Position numbers and translations under genes: made by a program
Notes under the pieces: generated by a model
The model's input: only the letters and a program-made list of their open reading frames with translations
Told to the model about the DNA's origin: nothing
Database searches by the model: none
Shown here: positions 18,857 to 28,062 of the stretch, in pieces
How the letters are laid out: each line of letters begins with the position of its first letter
Numbering within the stretch: position 1 is the first letter of the stretch
Source of the DNA: Sandarakinorhabdus cyanobacteriorum
Lineage (GTDB): Bacteria > Pseudomonadota > Alphaproteobacteria > Sphingomonadales > Sphingomonadaceae
Reading direction: 5' to 3'
Assembly (NCBI RefSeq): GCF_002251755.1
Contig: NZ_NOXT01000123.1
Span: 1 to 57,278, forward strand
Length of the DNA stretch: 57,278 nucleotides

Positions 18857-19576
18857 TTATTTGGGCGGGATTGGCCCCGCTGCCGGCGGCGGCAGGTTCA
18901 GCGCGCCGGCCGGAATCGGCGTGGCGGCGGGCTTGATCGCGGCGAAATCAGGCGCGGGCACCTTGTCGGCCGCGATGCTGGCCTTGATGATCTTGCTGGG
19001 GTTGTCAGGCGGCTCGCCCTTTTCGATGGCGTCGACATATTTCATGCCCTCCACCACCCGGCCCCACACGGTGTAGGTACGGTCCAGCCGCAGCACCGGC
19101 ATCAGCACCACATAAAATTGGCTGTTGGCGCTGTCGTCGCTCTGCGAGCGGGCCATGGCCACGGCGCCGCGCACATGCGGCAGATCGTTGAACTCGGCCT
19201 TCAGGTCGGGCAGCTTGGATCCACCCTGGCCGGTCGCCGTCGGATCACCGCCCTGGGCCATGAAGCCATCGATCACGCGGTGAAACACGGTGCCGTCGTA
19301 AAAGCCTTCGCGCACCAGCGTCTTGATCCGCTCGACATGCTTGGGCGCCACATCCGGGCGCATCACGATCTTCACCCTCCCGCCGGTCGACAGATCGAGC
19401 AGCAGGATATTCTCGTCATTCACCTGCGCGAGCGTGCCCGCCAGATTGGAAGGGCCGGCCATTTCCGGCAGCTTGGGCGGCGCCTTCAGATCCTTGGGGT
19501 CGATGCGCTGCTGCTGCGCCAGCGCCGGCGCGGCCATCAACATTGCAGCGGCAATCAGGGTGGAAAATCGCATCAT
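18857..19576 (-). CDS. Exported cyclophilin-type peptidyl-prolyl isomerase
   Basis: 239 residues. A signal peptide ([21 protein letters not shown]) precedes a cyclophilin domain with the active-site block [30 protein letters not shown] and the later [11 protein letters not shown]. It catalyses cis-trans proline isomerisation in periplasmic proteins. The C-terminus is proline and alanine rich. The start overlaps the coaD stop by four bases. A second exported cyclophilin lies at 56.5 kb. Confidence 0.95.
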   Translation of the reverse strand: MMRFSTLIAAAMLMAAPALAQQQRIDPKDLKAPPKLPEMAGPSNLAGTLAQVNDENILLLDLSTGGRVKIVMRPDVAPKHVERIKTLVREGFYDGTVFHRVIDGFMAQGGDPTATGQGGSKLPDLKAEFNDLPHVRGAVAMARSQSDDSANSQFYVVLMPVLRLDRTYTVWGRVVEGMKYVDAIEKGEPPDNPSKIIKASIAADKVPAPDFAAIKPAATPIPAGALNLPPPAAGPIPPK

Positions 19577-20073
19577 TGGCCCTTCAATCCATTCGCCTTC
19601 ACCCGTGCCACCACCTCATCGGCGATGTCCGGTGTCACGAACTTGCGGATGTCGCCACCATAAACAGCGATTTCCTTGACCAGACGTGAAGCAATCGGCT
19701 GCAAGGCCACATCGGCCATCAGGAACACCTGCTCGATGTCATCATTCAGGGCCCGGTTCATGCCGGTCATCTGGAACTCATATTCGAAATCGCCGGCCCC
19801 GCGCAGGCCGCGCACGATGATCGTGGCGCCCAGCCGCTCGGCAAACGACATCAACAGCTCGTCAAACTCCGTCACTTCCACATTGGGAATGTCGGCGGTT
19901 TCGCGCACGATCTGGGCCTTGCGCTCGGCCAAAGTGAACATCGGCGATTTCGATGGATTGGTCGCCACCCCGATCACCAGCCGGTCCACCAGCCGCGCAC
20001 CGCGGCGGATGATGTCCAAATGCCCCAGCGTCATCGGATCGAAGGTGCCGGGGTAAACGCCGATGCGGGTCAT
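19573..20073 (-). CDS. coaD: Phosphopantetheine adenylyltransferase
   Basis: 166 residues from the ATG at 20073 (MTRIGVYPGTFDPMTLGH), which has AGGGGA upstream; a TTG five codons earlier is unlikely. The nucleotidyltransferase TLGH motif, GVATNPSK, and IVRGLRGAGDFEYEFQM match CoaD. It makes dephospho-CoA from 4'-phosphopantetheine and ATP. It starts 11 bases after the ispA stop and overlaps the next gene. Confidence 0.97.
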   Translation of the reverse strand: MTRIGVYPGTFDPMTLGHLDIIRRGARLVDRLVIGVATNPSKSPMFTLAERKAQIVRETADIPNVEVTEFDELLMSFAERLGATIIVRGLRGAGDFEYEFQMTGMNRALNDDIEQVFLMADVALQPIASRLVKEIAVYGGDIRKFVTPDIADEVVARVKANGLKGQ

Positions 20074-20084
20074 GGGCTTTCCCC

Positions 20085-20984
20085 TCAATTGTCGCGTTCA
20101 ACCGCGAACCGGGCAATGGCGCGCAGCAGATCGGCTTCCGGCCCGTGGCCGGAAAGATGGCCGATCGCCTGATCAATCAGGGCATTGGCCTGCGCCCGCG
20201 CCCGCTCCAAGCCCAGCAGCGACACAAAGGTCGCCTTGCCGGCGGCGGCGTCCTTCTGCACGGCCTTGCCTGTCTTGGCCGATGTGCCTTCCACATCCAG
20301 CAGGTCATCGGCAATCTGGAACGCCAGGCCCAGATCGCGGGCATAGGCGCGCAGCGCCTTGCGCTGGCCTTCCGAAGCCCGGCCCATGATGGCGCCGGCC
20401 TCCAGGCACCACTGGATCAGCGCACCCGTTTTCAACTGCTGCAGCCGGGTGATGCCGGCCAGATCATAGGTGACGTCGCCGGCCACCAGATCCATCATCT
20501 GGCCACCGGCCATGCCGGCCGGGCCCGATTGCACCGCCAGTTCGGTCACCAGCTCCAGCCGGGCGAACGGGTCTTCGTGGGTGGCGGGATCGGCCAGAAT
20601 CTCGAAGGCGATATCGTGCAGGCAGTCGCCGGCCAGCACGGCGGTCGCCTCGTCAAAGGCCTTGTGCACCGTGGGCTTGCCGCGCCGCATGTCGTCATCG
20701 TCCATGCACGGCAGATCATCGTGGATCAGGCTGTAACAATGGATGCACTCGATGGCGAGCGCGACGCGCAGCGCCCGGTCACGCTCGACATGGAACAGGT
20801 CGCAGGCCGCCACCACCAGCAGCGGCCGCATGCGCTTGCCGCCGCCGATCACGGCATGGCGCATCGCTTCATACAGGCGGGCGCGGCTGTCGTCCGGCAC
20901 CGCCAGCAGCTTGTCGAACCGCTGGTCGATGGCCTTGCCGATGGCGTCCAGCGCCGGCTTCAGCATCACGGGAGAGGGAACCAT
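20085..20984 (-). CDS. ispA: Farnesyl diphosphate synthase (polyprenyl synthetase)
   Basis: 299 residues from the ATG at 20984, placed 10 bases after the xseB stop; the earlier in-frame ATG lies inside xseB. Both aspartate-rich motifs are present: DDLPCMDDDD and DDLLD, plus GGKRMRP near the N-terminus and KTGALIQWC. It condenses IPP with DMAPP and GPP to give farnesyl diphosphate for ubiquinone and bactoprenol synthesis. Coupling to xseB is common in proteobacteria. Confidence 0.95.
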   Translation of the reverse strand: MVPSPVMLKPALDAIGKAIDQRFDKLLAVPDDSRARLYEAMRHAVIGGGKRMRPLLVVAACDLFHVERDRALRVALAIECIHCYSLIHDDLPCMDDDDMRRGKPTVHKAFDEATAVLAGDCLHDIAFEILADPATHEDPFARLELVTELAVQSGPAGMAGGQMMDLVAGDVTYDLAGITRLQQLKTGALIQWCLEAGAIMGRASEGQRKALRAYARDLGLAFQIADDLLDVEGTSAKTGKAVQKDAAAGKATFVSLLGLERARAQANALIDQAIGHLSGHGPEADLLRAIARFAVERDN

Positions 20985-20994
20985 TGGCCTGGCC

Positions 20995-21237
20995 TTATTG
21001 CGCGTCGAGAGGGCGGGTGGCAACAGGCTCGCCGGCGGCATTCTGCTGGATCAGCTCGATGCGCTGGCGGGCATCGGCCAGCCGCGCCTCGCACAGCGAT
21101 TTCAGCCGCTGCCCTTCCTCATACAGGTTGATCGATTCATCCAGGCTGCGTTCGCCCGTTTCCAGGGCGCGCACGATTTCCTCAAGGCGCTTCAACGCCT
21201 CTTCAAAGCTCAGCTCGGTGGCAGGATCTGTGGTCAT
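20995..21237 (-). CDS. xseB: Exodeoxyribonuclease VII small subunit
   Basis: 80 residues: SFEEALKRLEEIVRALETGERSLDESINLYEEG is the complete XseB signature (LE.IV..LE.G...LeesL.lyE.G). It pairs with XseA to degrade single-stranded DNA; xseA is not in the window. First gene of the xseB-ispA-coaD-ppi-queA run. Confidence 0.95.
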   Translation of the reverse strand: MTTDPATELSFEEALKRLEEIVRALETGERSLDESINLYEEGQRLKSLCEARLADARQRIELIQQNAAGEPVATRPLDAQ

Positions 21238-21418
21238 CGGCGCCGTAATTGGACGGGCCGCGACACTTGGTCAAGCGCCTGCCGCAGACCCTACCCGGCC
21301 AGCCGCCACCGCTCATGCCATTTCAGCGACTTGGCACCCCGTCGCCCTGCCAAATCATGGCGGTTGCGTTGCCCTGCGCCGGGGCCGACACTGCGACGCA
21401 AAACAGGGGACCATCGCC

Positions 21419-22531
21419 ATGCCGATCACCACCACCGCCGCGATTCTGCGGGCCCGCGGCGCCCCCTTCAGCCTCGAAACCGTCACGCTGGCCGATCCGG
21501 GGCCGGGGCAGTTGCTGGTCAAGCTGGCGGCCTGCGGCATCTGTTTCACCGATGTCGGCGTGCAGCGTTATGAACAGGGAACGCCGCTGCCGCACGTGCT
21601 CGGCCACGAAGGCGCCGGCACGGTGATGGCGGTGGGGGCCGGCGTGGAACATGTCGCCCCCGGTGACCGGGTGGTCTTGAGCTATGCCAGCTGCGGCCAC
21701 TGCCCCAATTGCGCCTCACACCACCCGCAATATTGCGCCAGCTTCATGGCTCTAAATTATGGCGGCGTGCTGCCCGATGGCGCGGTGCCGATGCACCAGG
21801 GCGATGCGCCCGTCTATGGCGGCTTCTTCGGCCAATCCAGCTTTGCCGGCCACGCCATCGCCTATGCCCGCAACACGGTGAAGCTGGCCGATGATGTGCC
21901 GTTCGAACTCGCCGCGCCGTTCGGCTGCGGCCTGCAGACCGGCGCCGGCACCGCCTACAACACGCTCGACGTGCAATCGGCGCACAGCTTTGCCGTGATC
22001 GGCGCCGGCAGTGTCGGCCTCGCCGCCATGTTGGCCGCGGTCGACCGCGATTGCCACACCATCGTGGCGGTGGACCGGGTGGCGGACCGGCTCGATCTGG
22101 CCCGCCGCATGGGGGCGACCCACGCCATCAACAGCAATGGCATGGCTGCCGCCGATCTGGCGCTGGCCCTGCGGGCCATCGTGCCCACCGGCATCGACCG
22201 GATTGTCGATACCACCGGCGTCTCGGCCGTGGTGCGCGGCGGGTTGGAGGGGCTGGCGGCGCGCGGCCAGATGGCCCTGCTCGCCGTCACCGCGCCCGGC
22301 ACCGAAATCACCATCAACCCCAACACGCTGCTCGGCGGCCGCCGCCTTGTTGGCGCGGTTGAAGGCGATGCTGATCCGCAAAGCTTCATCCCCTGGCTGT
22401 TGGGCCGCCACCGTGCCGGCCGCTTCAACCACGCGCCGCTGGTGCAAACCTATGCGTTCGCGCAGATCAACGAGGCGGTGGCCGACATGGCCGCCGGCCG
22501 GGCAGTCAAGCCCGTGCTGCTGATGGACTGA
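21419..22531 (+). CDS. Zinc-dependent alcohol dehydrogenase (aryl-alcohol type)
   Basis: 370 residues from the ATG at 21419, preceded by AGGGGA. Catalytic zinc ligands are in CGICFTDVGVQ and GHEGAGTV, structural zinc ligands in CGHCPNCASHHPQYC, and the NAD-binding Rossmann motif is GAGSVGLAAM. The pattern is close to AreB/XylB-like benzyl alcohol dehydrogenases of class III type MDR enzymes. It oxidises an alcohol to an aldehyde with NAD+; the substrate cannot be told from sequence alone. Confidence 0.92.
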   Translation: MPITTTAAILRARGAPFSLETVTLADPGPGQLLVKLAACGICFTDVGVQRYEQGTPLPHVLGHEGAGTVMAVGAGVEHVAPGDRVVLSYASCGHCPNCASHHPQYCASFMALNYGGVLPDGAVPMHQGDAPVYGGFFGQSSFAGHAIAYARNTVKLADDVPFELAAPFGCGLQTGAGTAYNTLDVQSAHSFAVIGAGSVGLAAMLAAVDRDCHTIVAVDRVADRLDLARRMGATHAINSNGMAAADLALALRAIVPTGIDRIVDTTGVSAVVRGGLEGLAARGQMALLAVTAPGTEITINPNTLLGGRRLVGAVEGDADPQSFIPWLLGRHRAGRFNHAPLVQTYAFAQINEAVADMAAGRAVKPVLLMD

Positions 22532-22544
22532 AGCGCAAACCAGA

Positions 22545-22593
22545 TCCTCCCCCGCTGGGGGAGGTTGCAGCCGCAGGCTGACGGAGGGGGCAG
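22545..22593. repeat. Sphingomonad-type intergenic repeat, copy 1
   Basis: An 8-base stem CCTCCCCC/GGGGGAGG with loop GCT (22546-22564), then a G-rich tail ending ACGGAGGGGGCAGC. A diverged copy lies at 42734-42783. It sits between converging genes and could end transcription. Confidence 0.7.
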
Positions 22594-22607
22594 CGCGTTC
22601 CCGGCCC

Positions 22608-23408
22608 TTATTTGCCGGTGAACTGCGCCGGCCGCTTCTGCAGGAAGGCACTCACCCCCTCGACGAAGTCGGCGGTGCGCCCGGCCTGCAGCTGGTTGCG
22701 CCGCTCCACCATCAGGCCTTCGGAAAGCGGCTTGTCCAGGCACTCGCGGATGCCCTGGCGGATCAGCGCGTAGGACCGGGTCGGCCCCTTGGCCAGCTTT
22801 TCGGCGACAGCGCGGGTGGCGGCGGCCAGCTCGGCATCATCGACCACCTTGTACACCATGCCCCAATCCAGCGCCGTCTCGGCCGGGATACGCTCGCCCA
22901 GCATCATCATCGCCTGCGCCCGCGCCCGCCCGGCCAGCCGCGGCAGCAGCCAGGTGGAGCCCACATCCGGCACCAGCCCGATGTTGACAAAGGCCTGCAG
23001 GAAATAGGCGGATTTGGCCGCGATCACGATGTCACCGGCCAGCGCATAGGAACAGCCGGCCCCCGCCGCCGGCCCGTTGACCGAGGTGATGAACGGCACC
23101 GGCAGCGCGAACAGCCGCTCCAAGAGCGGGTTGAAATGACTTTCCAGCACGGCGCCGGCATCGGGCGGACCAGAGCGGCGCGCACCGCCCCCAGCCCCGC
23201 CGCCGGCCAGATCAGCGCCCGAGCAGAAGGCACGGCCGGCACCCGTCAGCACCAGCACCCGCGCCGTGCCCTCGTCACGCACCCGGTCCACCGCGTCGAT
23301 CATCTCGGCAATCACGCCGATGTGCAGCGCGTTCAGCGCCTGCGGCCGGTTGATGGTGATGGTCGCGATGCCATCGGCTTCGTCAAACAGGATATGCTCA
23401 TAGGCCAT
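22608..23408 (-). CDS. Enoyl-CoA hydratase/isomerase family protein
   Basis: 266 residues from the ATG at 23408, which has AGGAGACCGACC upstream. Crotonase-fold signatures: ITINRPQALNAL, oxyanion-hole residues around FCSGADL and NGPAAGAGCSYALAGD, and GLVPDVGSTWLLPR. The last motif, with Asp where classic hydratases have catalytic Glu, is typical of PaaG-like epoxyphenylacetyl-CoA isomerases. Exact substrate unknown. A glycine-rich insertion (AGGGAGGGARR) follows the first oxyanion motif. Confidence 0.9.
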   Translation of the reverse strand: MAYEHILFDEADGIATITINRPQALNALHIGVIAEMIDAVDRVRDEGTARVLVLTGAGRAFCSGADLAGGGAGGGARRSGPPDAGAVLESHFNPLLERLFALPVPFITSVNGPAAGAGCSYALAGDIVIAAKSAYFLQAFVNIGLVPDVGSTWLLPRLAGRARAQAMMMLGERIPAETALDWGMVYKVVDDAELAAATRAVAEKLAKGPTRSYALIRQGIRECLDKPLSEGLMVERRNQLQAGRTADFVEGVSAFLQKRPAQFTGK

Positions 23409-23467
23409 GGTCGGTCTCCTCTTGGCGGCCACGATATGGGGGTGCCCGTGGCCCGTCACCCCATCAT

Positions 23468-24601
23468 TCAGCCAAGGTCGGGCAACGTCTCCAAGATGGC
23501 CGCCAGGCAATCCCGGCCCAGCTGCATGGAGCGCGCCGGCGACCAGCCGAAGCGGGGGCAGGGCAGGTCATCATTGTCCTTGAACGGCATTTCCAGCGTC
23601 ATGGCCAAGCAGCCAAAGCGCTCGGCCAGCTGGTTGGTGCTCATGGCCAGATTGGCGGTGCCCGGCCGCGCCACCGGATAGCCCTTGGCGGTCTGGAAAT
23701 CCGGGCTGATCCGCGCCAGCCGCGCCTTGTAATCGTGCAGCGCCTGCAATTGCCGCTCGGTGATCGACGGGATGCCTTCGAACCCGGCGATGAACACCTG
23801 CGGGATGGCCTCGTCGCCATGCACATCCATGGCAAGGTCGCAGCCGGCCTTGTCCATCGCGGCCAGCACGCACAGCACCTCGGGCGATTTCTCTGCCGAC
23901 GGCGCATGCCATTCCCGGTTCAGGTTCACACCCGCCGCATTGGTGCGCAGATGCCCGCGAACACTGCCATCCGGGTTCATGTTGGGCACGATGTGGAAGG
24001 TCGCTTGTCGGCGCAATGTCCGCGCCACCGGATCGGCCGGATCGGTCAACCGTTCAGCCACGCCCTCCATCCACCATTCCGCCATGCTCTCGCCCGGATG
24101 CTGGCGGGCATAGAGCCAAACCGTCTTCGGCCCATCACCCAGCACCAACCGGTCAATCGGCCGGCCATCCAGGCTGTGGCCCAGCACGTCCGCCGTCACG
24201 CCGGGCCGGGCGGCGATGCGGGCCACCAGATCATGGTGCCGCTCCAGGCTGTAGGGCGCGAAATAGGCCAGCCACAGCTGGTCCACCTCCGGCGTGACGA
24301 TGATCGTCAACGTGCCGTTGGCCTGGGTCTTGTCAAAGCTGGTCTCGGCCCGGGTCCAGGTCTGCCGGTCAGCCGAGACACAGGCGCGATAGCCTGGCCA
24401 GCCATCGGGATAGGCCGAAAAATTCAGATCGATGATGCGGATGATGCAGCGCTGGCCCCGTCCGCCGGACAGGCGGAAATGGAACCATTGGTAAAATTCG
24501 CTGTGGGCATCGCGGTTGATCGACAGCACGATCTCGTGCGGTCCGGCGATGCGTTCCACCTTGATATTGCCGGAATCAAAGCCGGCATCGATGCGGATCA
24601 C
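23468..24601 (-). CDS. Cytosolic-type M14 zinc carboxypeptidase
   Basis: 377 residues. An N-terminal beta-sandwich domain (INRDAHSEFYQWFHFRLSG) is followed by an M14 catalytic domain: zinc ligands in ARQHPGES, NMNPDGSVRGH, GVNLNREW, third zinc ligand in MDVHGDE and catalytic Glu in LEMPFKD. The two-domain layout matches the cytosolic carboxypeptidase/AGBL-like bacterial subfamily. No signal peptide. Unlike the exported M14 gene at 8.2-9.4 kb, this frame is intact. Confidence 0.93.
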   Translation of the reverse strand: MIRIDAGFDSGNIKVERIAGPHEIVLSINRDAHSEFYQWFHFRLSGGRGQRCIIRIIDLNFSAYPDGWPGYRACVSADRQTWTRAETSFDKTQANGTLTIIVTPEVDQLWLAYFAPYSLERHHDLVARIAARPGVTADVLGHSLDGRPIDRLVLGDGPKTVWLYARQHPGESMAEWWMEGVAERLTDPADPVARTLRRQATFHIVPNMNPDGSVRGHLRTNAAGVNLNREWHAPSAEKSPEVLCVLAAMDKAGCDLAMDVHGDEAIPQVFIAGFEGIPSITERQLQALHDYKARLARISPDFQTAKGYPVARPGTANLAMSTNQLAERFGCLAMTLEMPFKDNDDLPCPRFGWSPARSMQLGRDCLAAILETLPDLG

Positions 24602-24662
24602 TGGTCATGCTCCCCGAAAACTGCGGCCCCGTTGCTGGCAGAGCCGCCGCGATCAGGCAAGC

Positions 24663-25058
24663 TCAGGCAACGGCGGTGGCCTCAAGCTCGATCATCACCA
24701 GCGGATCGAACAGCCGGGCCACCCCCAGCAGCGTGCACACCGGCTGCACCCCATCGGCTGCAAAGATCGGCACAATCTGTTCGGCCCGCAGCATGAACTG
24801 GTCCACATCCGTGGTATAGATGTTCAGCCGCACCACATCGCCGGGCACCATGTCGGCCCCGGCCAGCGCATCCTTCACATTGGCCCAGGCGGTGGCGAAC
24901 TGTGCCACCAAATCGTCTGGATGCAGGGTGCTGCCGTCCGCGGCTGTCGATGTCTGCCCTGAAAGATAGAGCGTGCGGCTGCCGCCCTTCACCTCGATGG
25001 CGTGATTCATGTTGTAGTGGGTCAGCCAGGGGGTCGGATTGATGGCACGGCGTTCCAT
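24663..25058 (-). CDS. RidA family protein
   Basis: 131 residues. RidA features: [31 protein letters not shown], and [18 protein letters not shown] at the C-terminus. RidA proteins deaminate reactive enamine/imine intermediates, though this copy differs from archetypal RidA around the Arg loop (ARLFDP) and may belong to a divergent subgroup. Upstream is the rpmJ promoter region in the opposite direction. Confidence 0.88.
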   Translation of the reverse strand: MERRAINPTPWLTHYNMNHAIEVKGGSRTLYLSGQTSTAADGSTLHPDDLVAQFATAWANVKDALAGADMVPGDVVRLNIYTTDVDQFMLRAEQIVPIFAADGVQPVCTLLGVARLFDPLVMIELEATAVA

Positions 25059-25136
25059 GGCGGCGCTTCCCTTGTTGCCTTTGATCCGGCACAGCGTTCC
25101 ACAGCGACAAGGGCTTGGCAATTGCCGCCCGCGCGG

Positions 25137-25165
25137 TTGACAAAGCGCCCGCCCTCCCTTAGCTC
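25137..25165 (+). promoter_or_regulatory. Candidate promoter of rpmJ
   Basis: TTGACA at 25137-25142 and TTAGCT at 25159-25164, 16 bases apart, about 40 bases before the rpmJ start. The -35 is perfect, the -10 weak, as is usual in alphaproteobacteria. Confidence 0.45.
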
Positions 25166-25205
25166 GCGGCCTTCGAAACGCCACCGATTCACACCGGAAC
25201 CGACC

Positions 25206-25331
25206 ATGAAGATCCGCAACAGCCTCAAGAGCCTCAAGGGCCGTCACCGCGATTGCCAGGTGGTGCGCCGCCATGGCCGCACCTATGTGATCAACAAGAC
25301 CAACCGTCGCTTCAAGGCCCGCCAGGGCTGA
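25206..25331 (+). CDS. rpmJ: 50S ribosomal protein L36
   Basis: 41 residues, [20 protein letters not shown], the alphaproteobacterial type of L36 that keeps only part of the zinc-binding set (Cys17; [19 protein letters not shown] follows). Very basic, as expected for an rRNA-binding protein. Monocistronic, with a promoter-like sequence upstream and two hairpins after it. Confidence 0.97.
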   Translation: MKIRNSLKSLKGRHRDCQVVRRHGRTYVINKTNRRFKARQG

Positions 25332-25340
25332 TTGCGGGCA

Positions 25341-25396
25341 GACCGGCGATCGCGCCGGTCGCTGTGGTGAGACCCCTGCCAGCCGGCGGGGGTTTT
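25341..25396 (+). terminator. Terminator after rpmJ
   Basis: A perfect 8-base inverted repeat GACCGGCG/CGCCGGTC (25341-25360) is followed by a second stem, CCCCTGCC with GGCGGGGG around AGCC (25373-25392, one G-T pair), and then TTTT at 25393-25396. The second is a standard Rho-independent terminator. Confidence 0.8.
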
Positions 25397-25415
25397 GCTG
25401 TTTGGGGAAACGCCG

Positions 25416-26021
25416 ATGGTCCGTGCGGTCGTCTTCGATGTCGGCAATGTGCTGGTCGATTGGAATGTCCGCGCCTTCTATGCGCCGCAAATCCCCGATC
25501 CCGCCCGTCTGGATTGGTTCCTTGGCCATGTCGTGACGCCGGCCTGGCATTTCCAGCATGATGCCGGCCGGCCCTTTGCCGAAACCAGCGCCGAGCTCAT
25601 TGCCCGCTTTCCAGCCGAAGCCGATCTCATCCGCCAGTTCGGCCCGCGCTTCAACGAAACCATCACCGGGCCGATCGCCGGCATGCCCGAACTCGTCGCC
25701 CGGCTCGCCGCCGCCGATGTGCCGATCTATGGCATCACCAACTTCTCCCACGAATTCTGGCCGCCGTTCCGGGCACAATGGCCGCTGTTCCATCATTTCC
25801 GCGACATCATCGTGTCGGGCGAAGAACGGCTGACCAAGCCCGACCCGGCCATCTACCAGCTCGCGCTGTCCCGCTTCGGCCTGGCGCCGGGGGAGGGGTT
25901 TTTCATCGACGACCGCGCCGACAATGTGGAGGCTGCCGCCGCCAACGGCTTTGTCGCCCACCAGTTCCGCGATGCACCAACCCTGGTCGCCGAACTGCAC
26001 CGGCTCGGCCTGCTGGGCTGA
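25416..26021 (+). CDS. HAD-family hydrolase
   Basis: 201 residues from the ATG at 25416 (GGGGA upstream). Motif I is VVFDVGNVLVDW, motif II ITNFS, motif III KPDPAIY, and motif IV FIDDRADNVEAA, as in YihX-like sugar-phosphatases and haloacid-dehalogenase relatives. The catalytic Asp is the first one in FDVG; the usual second Asp is Gly, normal for this subgroup. Substrate unknown. Confidence 0.9.
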   Translation: MVRAVVFDVGNVLVDWNVRAFYAPQIPDPARLDWFLGHVVTPAWHFQHDAGRPFAETSAELIARFPAEADLIRQFGPRFNETITGPIAGMPELVARLAAADVPIYGITNFSHEFWPPFRAQWPLFHHFRDIIVSGEERLTKPDPAIYQLALSRFGLAPGEGFFIDDRADNVEAAAANGFVAHQFRDAPTLVAELHRLGLLG

Positions 26022-26047
26022 CGCCAGCCTTCCCCGAACAGATTCTC

Positions 26048-26145
26048 GTCATGCTGAACTTGTTTCTGCATCCATGGGATCACGCCCCAAAGGGCGCGAA
26101 TGTCGGGGCGCACGGCCATGGATGCTGAAACAAGTTCAGCATGAC
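26048..26145. repeat. Large inverted repeat between converging genes
   Basis: Two 30-base arms, 26048-26077 and 26116-26145, match as reverse complements at 29 of 30 positions; each contains the TGAACTTGTTTC core. The 38-base loop is GC rich. This family of elements is widespread between genes in sphingomonads and their relatives. It lies between the ends of the HAD gene and pyk, so a bidirectional terminator role is plausible. Confidence 0.85.
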
Positions 26146-26159
26146 AGCGTGTTACCAGT

Positions 26160-27611
26160 TCAATAATTCTTCAGCTCATCCCCGGTCAGCCGCACGACAT
26201 GCACCACATTGGTGGTGCCCGGCGTGGAAAACGGCACCCCGGCGATCAGCACCAGTGGGTCGCCGCCCTTGGCGAGATGGGCCCGCAGCGCCATGCGCTT
26301 GGATTTGGCCACCATCTCTTCAAAGCTGCCGACATCGCGGGTGACAACGGCATGCACGCCCCACACCAGCCCCATGCGCCGTGCCGTCGCCAGCGCCGGC
26401 GTCAGGCACAATACCGGCACCGCCGCGCGTTCCCGCGCGGCCCGGCCGGCGGTGGAACCGGAAATGGTGAAGCACACGATGGCCCGCGCGCCGATGGTGC
26501 GGCTGATGTCCGCCGCGGCGGCCGTGATGGCCGACGCCGTCGAACGCCCCGTGGCGATTTCGGTGTAATGCACCCGGCCCTGGTAACCGGGATCGGCCTC
26601 CACCTCGGCCGCAATCGCGTCCATCATGGCGACGGCCTCCACCGGGAACTGGCCGGCGGCACTTTCGGCGGACAGCATCACCGCATCAGCCCCGTCATAG
26701 ATGGCGGTCGCCACGTCCGACACTTCGGCGCGGGTCGGGGTGGGGGCGGTGATCATCGATTCCAGCATCTGGGTCGCCACCACCACCGGCTTGCCCATCA
26801 TGCGGGCGGTGGCGACGATGCGCTTCTGCGCCGGCGGCACCGCCTGCGGCGGCAGTTCCACGCCCAGATCGCCGCGCGCCACCATCACCGCGTCGGCCAG
26901 TTCCAATATCTCGTCCAGTCGCTCCAGCGCCGCCGGCTTCTCGATCTTGGCCAGCAGCGCAGCGCGGCCACCGATCAGCCGTCGCGCCTCGGCCACATCC
27001 TCGGGCCGCTGCACGAAGCTCAGGGCGATCCAGTCCACCCCGCAATCCAGCGCAAAGGCCAGATCGGCGCGGTCCTTCACTGTCAGCGCCGGCAGCGGCA
27101 CCACCACATCGGGCACATTCACGCCCTTGTTGTCCTTGATGGTGCCCGGCACCTCGACCACGCAGTCAATCGCATCGGCCGAAACGCTCTGCGCCCGCAG
27201 CACGATCTTGCCATCATCCACCAGCAGGCGGGCGCCGGGGCGCAGGGCGGCGAAAATCTCCTTGTGCGGCAGGCAGGCGCGCGTCGCATCCCCCGGTGCC
27301 GTCTGCCGATCCAGCCGGAAGGCGGCGCCCTTCACCAGTTCGGCACTGCCGCCGGCAATGCGGCCGACGCGCAGCTTGGGCCCCTGCAGGTCGGCCAGAA
27401 TCGCAATCGGCCGGCCATTGGCCTTTTCAACGCTGCGCACCGCCTGGATCAGCGCGGCCTGGCCTTCGTGGCTGCCGTGGCTCATGTTCACGCGAAAGGC
27501 ATCGGCCCCGGCCTCGTGCAGGCGGGCGATCATCGCCTCGCTGGCCGAAGCCGGACCCAGCGTGGCAAGAACCTTGACCCGGCGACCACGGGGCTCAAGA
27601 TGACGCGACAT
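26160..27611 (-). CDS. pyk: Pyruvate kinase
   Basis: 483 residues from the ATG at 27611. Catalytic blocks: KVLATLGPAS, FRVNMSHGSHE, ADLQGPKLRVG, substrate-binding signature AKIEKPAALERLDEILE with ADAVMVARGDLGVEL, ATQMLESMITAPTPTRAEVSD and MLSAESAAGQFP. The C-terminal allosteric domain (IVCFTISGSTAGRAARER) is present. It converts PEP and ADP to pyruvate and ATP. Divergent from the DUF1244 gene across 93 bases. Confidence 0.97.
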   Translation of the reverse strand: MSRHLEPRGRRVKVLATLGPASASEAMIARLHEAGADAFRVNMSHGSHEGQAALIQAVRSVEKANGRPIAILADLQGPKLRVGRIAGGSAELVKGAAFRLDRQTAPGDATRACLPHKEIFAALRPGARLLVDDGKIVLRAQSVSADAIDCVVEVPGTIKDNKGVNVPDVVVPLPALTVKDRADLAFALDCGVDWIALSFVQRPEDVAEARRLIGGRAALLAKIEKPAALERLDEILELADAVMVARGDLGVELPPQAVPPAQKRIVATARMMGKPVVVATQMLESMITAPTPTRAEVSDVATAIYDGADAVMLSAESAAGQFPVEAVAMMDAIAAEVEADPGYQGRVHYTEIATGRSTASAITAAAADISRTIGARAIVCFTISGSTAGRAARERAAVPVLCLTPALATARRMGLVWGVHAVVTRDVGSFEEMVAKSKRMALRAHLAKGGDPLVLIAGVPFSTPGTTNVVHVVRLTGDELKNY

Positions 27612-27704
27612 GAAAATGGCCTCTGTATGGCTGCGACTGGGAACGTTCGTTTTGCGGTTGATAGCCTGACATGCGGCGCATTGCCACAGGAGAGCGACGG
27701 AAAC

Positions 27705-28025
27705 ATGACGATTTTGGCCGATGACAATGTGCGCGAACAGCTTGAAGCGGCGGCCTTTCGCCGGCTGATGCTGCATCTGCGCCAGCGCAGCGACGTGCAG
27801 AACATCGATCTGATGGGTTGGAGCGGTTTCTGCCGCAACTGCCTGGGCGACTGGCTGCACGAGGAAGCCGAACAGCGCGGCCTCGCCCTGTCGAAAGACG
27901 AAGGCCGCACCCATGTCTATGGCATGAGCCAGGCCGAATGGAAGGCGCTGCATCAGCAGCCGGCCACCCAGGAACAGCTGGATCGCATGGCCGAATCGCT
28001 GGCGAAGAATGACGCTGTCCGGTAA
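27705..28025 (+). CDS. DUF1244 family protein
   Basis: 106 residues. The block [37 protein letters not shown] is the defining DUF1244 sequence, a small helical protein found throughout alphaproteobacteria, with conserved Cys pair in FCRNC. Function unknown. Preceded by AGGAGAG; 37 bases upstream of gapR. Confidence 0.93.
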   Translation: MTILADDNVREQLEAAAFRRLMLHLRQRSDVQNIDLMGWSGFCRNCLGDWLHEEAEQRGLALSKDEGRTHVYGMSQAEWKALHQQPATQEQLDRMAESLAKNDAVR

Positions 28026-28062
28026 CCCGCAGCCTCACGCCTCCAGACTTTCAGGGACACAC

